In this document: piece by piece, positions 58,236 through 64,000 of the stretch
How the letters are laid out: every line of letters begins with the position of its first letter
Position numbering within the stretch: the first letter of the stretch is position 1
Origin: Synechococcus sp. CB0101
GTDB lineage: Bacteria > Cyanobacteriota > Cyanobacteriia > PCC-6307 > Cyanobiaceae
DNA: 64,000 bases
Reading direction: 5' to 3'
Assembly: GCF_000179235.2 (NCBI RefSeq)
Contig: NZ_CP039373.1
Span: 837,860-901,859 of the forward strand
Notes under the pieces: generated by a model
What the model saw: only the letters and a program-made list of their open reading frames with translations
What the model was told of the DNA's origin: nothing
Database searches by the model: none
Translations under genes and position numbers: made by a program

Positions 58236-59939
58236 ATGCGTCGGAGAACCGCTACCAACGAGCGGGCCCTGAGCCCCACGGCTCCCCGACGCCGCTTCGG
58301 CAGCAATGGGGCCGCCGAACCATTAAGCCCGAACCCTGCTGAGCTGAATCCCACCTCCTCTCTCAGCAAAGTGCTGCGCCAGCGCGAACTGGCCAACGCG
58401 GCTCGCACCGGCCAATCGCGCAGCAGCCGCATGAAGGCAGCTGCACCGGTGGTGGCTCCAGCCAGCACCAGCTCCGCTCGCCGGGTTCGGCCTGTGGCCA
58501 CCCAAGTGGTGATCAAACCCGCCGCCACCGGCGGTCTGCACCCACTCACCAACGGGCAAGCCAACGCAGCGCTGCGTGCCTACGAAGAGCGCACCCTCGG
58601 TTCCTTCGACCACATCGTGCCGGTGTTGAAGCGCCTTTCCGCGCTGCAGCACGAACCCGATTTCATTGCCCAGGCGCAGCGTCTGGCCCTGGCTGAACTG
58701 GGCCACGAGCTACCCCAGCCGGTGCTCGAGACCGCCTGGACCAGTCAGCTGGACATGCGCACCCTGTTTGCCTGGTGCGTGTTTGAGGCCTACGAGCAAA
58801 CCAGCCTCACCTTCTTCAACGACGATCCCCTGGCGGCCCAAGACGGCAGCAACGATGCGGAGGCGTTCAACGCTTTTCTGCTGGAGTGCGGCTTCCATCT
58901 GCTCGACATCACGCCCTGTGCGGATGGACGGCTCGCCCATGCCATCGCCTACGCCCTGCGTCTGCCCTTTAGCTCCGTGCGCCGCCGCTCCCATGCCGGC
59001 GCCATGTTCGACGTGGAGAACACGGTGGATCGCTGGGTGAAAACCGAGCACCGCCGCTACCGCGAAGGCCTGCCCAATCCAGCCCACAGCGACACCCGCT
59101 ACCTCAAGGTGGTGGTGTATCACTTCAGCTCCAAAGATCCCTGCCACGAAGGCTGCGCCGCCCACGGCAGCGATGACAAAGCCGCAGCAGCCCAGGGCCT
59201 GCAACGCCTCAAGGATTTCCAGCAGGCCGTGGAAAACAGCTTCTGCTGCGGGGCCTCAGTGGATCTGCTGCTGGTGGGCATGGACACCGACACCGATGCG
59301 ATCCGCGTGCACGTGCCCGGCCGCGATGGCAGCACCGACCTCGAGACCTGGCTTGATGCCCAGGCGGTGTACGACGCCACCCGCAACCTGACCGCTGATC
59401 AGGCCCGCACCACCATTCAAGAACTCGTGCATGGCGCAGCGGCCGCCACGCCCGACGCCGGCATGGTGCAGCTGATCGCACGCCTGATCGAGCACAACCT
59501 GTCCCAGATCGACTACGTGCGCCAGTACCACGGCGGCAGCTACAGCGATTTCGGCCATGCCGAGCGCTTCATCGGCGTTGGCATCGGCTTCAAAGAGGTG
59601 CATCTGCGCAACCTCACCTACTTCGCCTACATGGACACGGTGGAAGAGGGCGCCCCGGACCTCGATGTGGGCGTGAAGATCTTCAAGGGTCTGAATGTGT
59701 CGCGCGGGTTGCCGATTCCGGTGGTGCTGCGCTTCGACTATCACGGCGCCGTGCCCGGTGCGCGGGAACGGGCCATCGCCCATTGCGAGCGGGTGAAGCG
59801 TGCGATCGAAGCGCGTTACAGCGATCTCTGTGCGCAGGGCTTGCTGCACACCCTGCTCACCGTGCGTGACCGCGACCGGCACGTACCGGCCGAAACCGTA
59901 AGTTCCTCAATCACGTTCAACACCGGAGGGGGGCACTGA
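58236..59939 (+). CDS. csoSCA: Carboxysomal carbonic anhydrase CsoSCA (CsoS3)
   Basis: A 567-residue divergent beta-carbonic anhydrase that converts bicarbonate to CO2 inside the carboxysome. The zinc ligands and helpers are visible: Cys228 with Asp230 and Arg232 in TPCADGRLAH, His296 in YHF, and Cys307 in HEGC, with spacing almost the same as in the Halothiobacillus enzyme (68 and 11 residues). The N-terminal 100 residues are arginine/serine/proline rich and expected to bind RuBisCO. The C-terminal half is the pseudo-catalytic repeat. It starts 14 bases after csoS2. Length is about 50 residues above the Halothiobacillus protein, mainly in the N-terminus. Confidence 0.96.
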   Translation: MRRRTATNERALSPTAPRRRFGSNGAAEPLSPNPAELNPTSSLSKVLRQRELANAARTGQSRSSRMKAAAPVVAPASTSSARRVRPVATQVVIKPAATGGLHPLTNGQANAALRAYEERTLGSFDHIVPVLKRLSALQHEPDFIAQAQRLALAELGHELPQPVLETAWTSQLDMRTLFAWCVFEAYEQTSLTFFNDDPLAAQDGSNDAEAFNAFLLECGFHLLDITPCADGRLAHAIAYALRLPFSSVRRRSHAGAMFDVENTVDRWVKTEHRRYREGLPNPAHSDTRYLKVVVYHFSSKDPCHEGCAAHGSDDKAAAAQGLQRLKDFQQAVENSFCCGASVDLLLVGMDTDTDAIRVHVPGRDGSTDLETWLDAQAVYDATRNLTADQARTTIQELVHGAAAATPDAGMVQLIARLIEHNLSQIDYVRQYHGGSYSDFGHAERFIGVGIGFKEVHLRNLTYFAYMDTVEEGAPDLDVGVKIFKGLNVSRGLPIPVVLRFDYHGAVPGARERAIAHCERVKRAIEARYSDLCAQGLLHTLLTVRDRDRHVPAETVSSSITFNTGGGH

Positions 59940-59940
59940 G

Positions 59941-60255
59941 ATGTTGATCTGCAAAGTGGTGAAGCCACTGGTTTCCACCAACCGCATCGCCGATTTCCAG
60001 CACAAACACCTGCAGGTGGTGCTGGATGGCAGCACCCAAAAGGTGGCTGTGGATGCCGTAGGAGCTATCCCGGGCGACTGGGTGATCTGCGTGGGCAGTT
60101 CCGCAGCCCGAGAGGCCGCCGGCAGCAAGTCGTATCCCAGCGATCTCACGATCGTGGGGATCATCGACCACTGGGATCCCGATGCAGCCAAAGAGATGGC
60201 TGCCGGCAAGCCCGCCAACCCTGCCGCTCCGAGCGGCAGCGGGGGGGCGAATTAA
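59941..60255 (+). CDS. csoS4A: Carboxysome vertex protein CsoS4A (BMC-P)
   Basis: A 104-residue pentamer-forming protein that caps shell vertices. MLICKVVKPLVSTNRIADFQHKHL and VAVDAVGAIPGDWVICVGSSAAREAAG, then IVGIIDHWDP, are the BMC-P (CcmL/EutN) pattern. The C-terminal tail is glycine/serine rich. It starts one base after the csoSCA stop and overlaps csoS4B by one base. Confidence 0.95.
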   Translation: MLICKVVKPLVSTNRIADFQHKHLQVVLDGSTQKVAVDAVGAIPGDWVICVGSSAAREAAGSKSYPSDLTIVGIIDHWDPDAAKEMAAGKPANPAAPSGSGGAN

Positions 60256-60506
60256 TGGAAATCATGCAGGTGATGGGCTCGCTGGTCTGCACCAATCGGG
60301 TGGAGGGCTTTGCCCACCAGAACCTGCGGATCCTGCGCACCTCCAAGGGCAAGCTCAACGTGGCCTGCGACCCTGTCGGTGCTTCCCCAGGCAACTGGGT
60401 GTTCACCGCCAGTGGGTCCGCTGCCCGACATGCCACGGGCAACGCCAACCTTTTCACCGATCTCACGATCGGCGGAATCATCGACCACTGGTCGCCCGAC
60501 GGTTAA
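60255..60506 (+). CDS. csoS4B: Carboxysome vertex protein CsoS4B (BMC-P)
   Basis: An 83-residue BMC-P protein, the second vertex-forming paralogue. QVMGSLVCTNRVEGFAHQNL, CDPVGASPGNWVFTASGSAARHATG and IGGIIDHWSPDG match. The start codon overlaps the csoS4A stop (TAATG), so translation is coupled. Two small hairpins follow, ahead of csoS1E. Confidence 0.95.
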   Translation: MEIMQVMGSLVCTNRVEGFAHQNLRILRTSKGKLNVACDPVGASPGNWVFTASGSAARHATGNANLFTDLTIGGIIDHWSPDG

Positions 60507-60540
60507 GGAACAGCTTTGTTCCTCCCGGCCTTGAGCCGGG
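60507..60540 (+). other. Pair of small hairpins between csoS4B and csoS1E
   Basis: GGAAC/GTTCC (60507-60511 and 60518-60522) is followed by CCCGGC/GCCGGG (60524-60529 and 60535-60540) with loops of five or six bases. No T-run. They may modulate read-through into csoS1E. Confidence 0.4.
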
Positions 60541-60588
60541 TCCACTCCGTTCATCCGCGACCGCTCACGGGCACCGCCCATCACCGCC

Positions 60589-61221
60589 ATGGCCACTCCC
60601 AGATCCCGAGCCACCAACACCTCGGCCTCCGGTAAGGCGGCAGCTGCCAAACCAGCTGCCACCACGACCACGCCGGTGACGGCGATCCCAGCACCGGCCT
60701 CCACACCGGCTGCCGCCAGCCAAGCCTCGGCCCCCGCCACCAAAGCGGTGACCGTGACGGCTCAAACCGTGGCCACCACTGCCGTTGCCAGCAAACCCGC
60801 CAGCACCAGCCGGTCATCGGCTGCCAAGCCGGCCGCAACCGCCCGCCGGGGTGGTGGCAGCAGCGCCAGCGGTGGTGGCAACAACCGTTCTTCCTCTTCC
60901 AGCAGCATCTCCCCCATGGCCTCTTCCGTACAGGGCATCGCCCTCGGCATGATCGAAACCCGCGGTCTGGTGCCGGCCATCGAGGCTGCTGACGCCATGA
61001 CCAAGGCTGCTGAAGTGAGCCTGATCGCCCGCGAATTCGTGGGTGGTGGCTATGTGACCGTGCTCGTGCGCGGCGAAACCGGAGCCGTGAACGCTGCTGT
61101 GCGCGCCGGCGCTGATGCCTGTGAGCGCGTGGGCGACGGCCTGGTGGCTGCCCACATCATTGCCCGCCCCCACAGCGAAGTGGAGCCCGTCCTCTCCGGC
61201 ACCAACAACCGCCGCGCCTGA
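60589..61221 (+). CDS. csoS1E: BMC-H shell protein with long disordered N-terminus (CsoS1E)
   Basis: A 210-residue protein. Residues 1-108 are low complexity, rich in Ala, Thr, Ser and Pro with scattered basic residues and a GGGSSASGGGNNRSSSSSS run. Residues 109-200 are a BMC-H domain nearly identical to CsoS1 of the same operon ([20 protein letters not shown] and later [16 protein letters not shown]). This matches the CsoS1E variant known from some alpha-cyanobacteria. The extra tail must point to one face of the hexamer. It overlaps the bfr start by one base. An ATG at 60916, just before the BMC domain, could make a short isoform. Confidence 0.92.
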   Translation: MATPRSRATNTSASGKAAAAKPAATTTTPVTAIPAPASTPAAASQASAPATKAVTVTAQTVATTAVASKPASTSRSSAAKPAATARRGGGSSASGGGNNRSSSSSSISPMASSVQGIALGMIETRGLVPAIEAADAMTKAAEVSLIAREFVGGGYVTVLVRGETGAVNAAVRAGADACERVGDGLVAAHIIARPHSEVEPVLSGTNNRRA

Positions 61222-61736
61222 TGAGCATGGACGCCGTACATCCGCGCGTCCTGGCCTATCTGGGCCGCGCTCTGAGCCTTGAGCTCACTGCTGTGCAGCA
61301 GTACATGACCCAGGCCTCCCTCGTGGGGCTCTGGGGTGATGAGGCCTCCGCCGAGCGCTTCCGCGAGGAAACGGTGGAGGAAATGCAGCACGCGGAGCGG
61401 ATTGTGCAGCACATGTTGCAACTGGGGGTCGCACCGGCGGCCTCTCAGCTGCAGCCTGTGACCCATGCACCTGATCTGGTGGGTCTGCTCGAGCAGAACG
61501 CTGATCTCGAACAGCAACTCGTGGATCACTACGACGAAGCCTCACGCTTCTGCCGCGTGATCAACGACGAGGCCAATGGCGCCTTCTTCCAGGCCCTCCT
61601 GGAGGACGAGCAGCACCACAGCCGCGACCTGGAAGCCTGGCTTCAACAGCTGGGTGGTCGCCGTCGCCGGGGCTATGCCCGTTACGGCGCCAGCAGCAAC
61701 GCTCGCCGCGATCCCCGCGCCCGAGCCAGCTTCTGA
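61221..61736 (+). CDS. bfr: Ferritin-like/bacterioferritin-type protein of the cso operon
   Basis: A 171-residue four-helix-bundle protein. The di-iron ligands are visible: Glu in SLELTAVQQYM, the E-x-x-H pair in EEMQHAERIV, Glu in EQQLVDHYDEASRFC, and the E-x-x-H in LLEDEQHHSRD. It belongs to the bacterioferritin family by length and pattern; no clear haem methionine was identified. Such a gene follows the shell genes in many cso operons, role unproven. It starts inside the csoS1E stop codon. The last 25 residues are arginine-rich. Confidence 0.87.
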   Translation: MSMDAVHPRVLAYLGRALSLELTAVQQYMTQASLVGLWGDEASAERFREETVEEMQHAERIVQHMLQLGVAPAASQLQPVTHAPDLVGLLEQNADLEQQLVDHYDEASRFCRVINDEANGAFFQALLEDEQHHSRDLEAWLQQLGGRRRRGYARYGASSNARRDPRARASF

Positions 61737-61774
61737 ACGCTGCTTAGAGTCCGCACCCCAAAGGTCACCGCTTT

Positions 61775-63637
61775 TTGAGCGACGCTCTCCCGCTTCCGCT
61801 GCAACTGATCTGGCTGGTGCCGCTTTACGGCTTCAGCGGCATGCTGCTGTCGCTGCCGTGGGCCACCGGCTGGATCAAGCGCAACGGACCCCGGCCGGCG
61901 GCGTATCTCAATCTGCTGGTCACGCTGCTCGCTGTGTTGCACGGCAGCCTGGCCATCTCTGAGGTGGTGGCCCTGGGCCCGCAGCATCTCGACTTTCCCT
62001 GGTTCCAAGCCGCTGACCTGAATCTGCGGATCGGCTTCGACCTATCTCTCACCAACCTGGCCGCCCTGGAGCTCGTCACGACGATGAGCCTGGTGTGCCA
62101 GGTGTTTGCCCTCGGCTACCTCGATAAGGAGTGGTCGCTGGCTCGCTTTTATGCCCTGGTGGGCTTCTTTGAGGGCGCCATGAGTGGGGTGGTGCTGAGC
62201 AGCAATCTGTTCATGAGCTATTTCCTGCTGGAGATGCTCACCCTCTCCACCTATCTCCTGGTGGGCTTCTGGTACGCCCAGCCCCTGGTGGTCACAGCGG
62301 CCCGCGATGCCTTCCTCACCAAACGCGTGGGGGATGTGCTGCTGCTGATGGGCGTGGTGGCCGTTTCGGCCTGGGCGGGCTCGATGGAATTCGACGACCT
62401 CTACGTCTGGGCTGCCCAGGCCCGCGAACAGAACCTGATCACGCCTCTGGCAGGAACGCTTCTGGGCCTTGGCCTGATTGCCGGCCCCATGGGCAAATGC
62501 GCCCAGTTCCCGATGCACCTCTGGCTGGATGAAGCCATGGAGGGCCCCAACCCCGCCTCGATCCTGCGGAACTCCGTGGTGGTGACCTGCGGCGCCATCG
62601 TGCTGATGAAGCTGATGCCCGTGGTGGCTGTGTCGCCGATCGCCACCGATGTGTTGCTGGTGGTGGGCAGCATCAGCGCCATCGGTGGCGGCCTGGTGGC
62701 GATCGCCCAGGTGGATCTCAAGCGCGCCTTCAGCTACTCCACCACCTCGTATCTGGGGCTGGTGTTCATTGCCATCGCCCTGCAACAACCAGGCCTGGCA
62801 CTGCTGCTGCTGTTCGCCCATGGCCTGGCCCGCGCCCTGCAATTCATGAGCGTGGGCAGCATCATCGCCACCACCAACTGCCAAGACCTCACCGAACTCG
62901 GTGGGATCGGCACCCGCATGCCAGCCACCGCCACGGCCTTTCTTGTGGGCAGTGCCGGCGTGGTAGGCCTGCTGCCCCTGGGGGGCTTTTGGTGCTACGG
63001 CCTGTTGGTGGAGGATTTCCGCCAGCTAGCGCCGGCCTTCGCTGTGATCTTCCTGATCACCAACGTGCTGGCCGCCGCCAATGTGGCGCGGGTGTATCGC
63101 TCCGTATTCCTGGGCCCTGCACTGCCGAAAACGAAGCGCACCCCAGAGGCCAACTGGCTGATGGCTCTGCCGATGGTGAGCCTCACGGTGATCGTGCTGC
63201 TGCTCCCAGCGATCATGCAGCGCATTGATCCGGTGCCAGGGATCGCGGCCTTCTCGATGCCCGTGGCGGCTGCCGTGGTGGCGAGTGGCTTGCTGGGAGT
63301 TCTGCTGGGATCCCTTACCCCACTCGACAGCTTCTGGTCACGCTCGCGCCAGCCTGTGGTTCGGGTGGTTCAAGACCTGCTGGCTTACGACTTCTATACG
63401 CCTGAGATTTACCGCCGCACGGTGGTGAAACTGGTGGCCTCCGTGGCGCAATTCACCCGTTGGTTTGACATCCAGGTGATCAAAGGCGGCGTGGATGGCA
63501 TCGGGCGGTTGTCGATGGCAACCGCCAACGGCCTGAAACTCACGGTGAGCGGCCAGCTGCAGAGCTATGTACTCACGGTGATCGTGGCCGTGGTGCTGTT
63601 CATCGGCGCCCTGCAAGTGGCGCGGGGTGGGGTCTGA
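61775..63637 (+). CDS. ndhF4: NDH-1MS' proton-translocating subunit NdhF4
   Basis: A 620-residue NuoL-like subunit of the constitutive low-affinity CO2-uptake complex. FMSYFLLEMLTLSTYLLVGFW, DAFLTKRVGDVLLLMGV, GPMGKCAQFPMHLWLDEAMEGPNPASIL and the C-terminal amphipathic helix region match NdhF4. It starts with TTG at 61775 after the bfr gene. It resembles ndhF3 of this window along its length but is clearly a separate paralogue. Position after cso-bfr is typical for alpha-cyanobacteria. Confidence 0.9.
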   Translation: MSDALPLPLQLIWLVPLYGFSGMLLSLPWATGWIKRNGPRPAAYLNLLVTLLAVLHGSLAISEVVALGPQHLDFPWFQAADLNLRIGFDLSLTNLAALELVTTMSLVCQVFALGYLDKEWSLARFYALVGFFEGAMSGVVLSSNLFMSYFLLEMLTLSTYLLVGFWYAQPLVVTAARDAFLTKRVGDVLLLMGVVAVSAWAGSMEFDDLYVWAAQAREQNLITPLAGTLLGLGLIAGPMGKCAQFPMHLWLDEAMEGPNPASILRNSVVVTCGAIVLMKLMPVVAVSPIATDVLLVVGSISAIGGGLVAIAQVDLKRAFSYSTTSYLGLVFIAIALQQPGLALLLLFAHGLARALQFMSVGSIIATTNCQDLTELGGIGTRMPATATAFLVGSAGVVGLLPLGGFWCYGLLVEDFRQLAPAFAVIFLITNVLAAANVARVYRSVFLGPALPKTKRTPEANWLMALPMVSLTVIVLLLPAIMQRIDPVPGIAAFSMPVAAAVVASGLLGVLLGSLTPLDSFWSRSRQPVVRVVQDLLAYDFYTPEIYRRTVVKLVASVAQFTRWFDIQVIKGGVDGIGRLSMATANGLKLTVSGQLQSYVLTVIVAVVLFIGALQVARGGV

Positions 63638-63642
63638 TCAGC

Positions 63643-64000
63643 ATGTTGTTGTCGTCCCTGTTGCTGGTTCCCTTCCTCGGCACCCTGGCGCTGCTGGTCT
63701 GGCCCGGAAGCCCCACGCCCGGGCAATTGCGGCAGATCACGATTGTGATCCTGGTGGCGCAGCTGGTGTTGAGCTTGCTCACCGCCCTGCAATTCGACAC
63801 CGCCACCGCTGGGTTACAGCTCACAGAACACCACAGCTGGGTGCCGAGCATCGGGCTGGATTACGCCGTTGGGGTGGACGGCCTGTCGCTGCCGCTGGTG
63901 CTGATCAATGGGGCCCTCACCCTGGTTTCGGCGGTGATCACCCGCGACATCAGCAAGCGTCCGCGCCTCTACTTCGCGATGCTGCTGCTGATCAGCGGCG
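63643..64000 (+). CDS. ndhD4: NDH-1MS' proton-translocating subunit NdhD4 (partial)
   Basis: The first 119 codons of a NuoM-like subunit; it runs off the window. MLLSSLLLVPFLGTLALLVW is the first helix and YAVGVDGLSLPLVLINGAL the conserved VDGLSLPL block after it. It begins five bases after the ndhF4 stop. The expected next gene is cupB/chpX, outside the window. Confidence 0.88.
   Translation, partial: MLLSSLLLVPFLGTLALLVWPGSPTPGQLRQITIVILVAQLVLSLLTALQFDTATAGLQLTEHHSWVPSIGLDYAVGVDGLSLPLVLINGALTLVSAVITRDISKRPRLYFAMLLLISG

Noticed and set aside
56969-58564. A 531-codon minus-strand frame opposite csoS2
   Set aside because: Repetitive Gly/Ala/His composition is the mirror of the csoS2 repeats; no independent evidence for a protein.

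Overview
This window looks like a GC-rich alpha-cyanobacterium of the Cyanobium / Synechococcus (picocyanobacterial) group. The sequence evidence is a form IA RuBisCO inside a cso-type (alpha) carboxysome operon, both light-dependent (por) and light-independent (chlL/B/N) protochlorophyllide reductases, psaM, two cyanobacterial CO2-uptake NDH-1 modules, and the alkane genes (aldehyde oxygenase tail, acyl-ACP reductase). Having BicA, SbtA/SbtB and the CupA/CupS complex together points, by inference, to a freshwater, brackish or euryhaline strain rather than an oligotrophic open-ocean one. No rRNA, tRNA, CRISPR array, insertion sequence or prophage was seen.

Layout. 1-10.5 kb: alkane and fatty-acid genes (end of ADO, aar, accA), an SDR, folE, trpF, a site-2 protease, a lipoate-ligase-like gene, a TauE/SafE permease, a CRR6-like NDH assembly factor divergent from the 33-residue psaM, then por. 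10.5-16.4 kb: chlL, chlB and chlN on the minus strand, with a Tat-exported amidohydrolase lying between chlL and chlB. 16.5-32.8 kb: mostly ion traffic (KtrA/KtrB, CNNM protein, SLC13 carrier, Rrf2 regulator, P2-type ATPase, ammonium transporter with an NtcA-like site, Ca2+/cation exchanger, CPA2 antiporter) plus small conserved hypotheticals. 32.9-39.1 kb: a tightly overlapping Mrp-type antiporter operon (C-D-E-F-G-DUF4040-B), then the bicarbonate transporter bicA and a PsiE-like gene. 39.3-41.9 kb: a sigma-70 family factor and bioA. 41.9-47.0 kb: the minus-strand ndhF3-ndhD3-cupA-cupS operon (NDH-1MS). 47.0-51.7 kb: a KimA-like potassium importer, three small unknown genes, csoS1D and rdgB. 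52.0-64 kb: sbtA-sbtB, then csoS1-cbbL-cbbS-csoS2-csoSCA-csoS4A-csoS4B-csoS1E-bfr and the start of ndhF4-ndhD4 (NDH-1MS').

How it works together. The right half concentrates almost a full CO2-concentrating mechanism in about 31 kb. CPA2 and Mrp antiporters can maintain the Na+ gradient that BicA and SbtA use to import bicarbonate. SbtB is the PII-like partner of SbtA. The two NDH-1 CO2-hydrating complexes turn cytosolic CO2 into bicarbonate. The alpha-carboxysome (shell proteins CsoS1, CsoS1D, CsoS1E and CsoS4A/B, scaffold CsoS2, carbonic anhydrase CsoSCA, RuBisCO) fixes the accumulated carbon.

The best leads for a second look are: an identical 14-base motif upstream of both sbtA and csoS1; strong intercistronic hairpins that separate cbbL, cbbS and csoS2; a CsoS1E shell protein with a roughly 110-residue disordered tail; a CsoS2 middle repeat that has lost both cysteines; an SbtB without the C-terminal cysteine loop; an Mrp operon with only one large antiporter subunit; and three unrecognised genes beside csoS1D.
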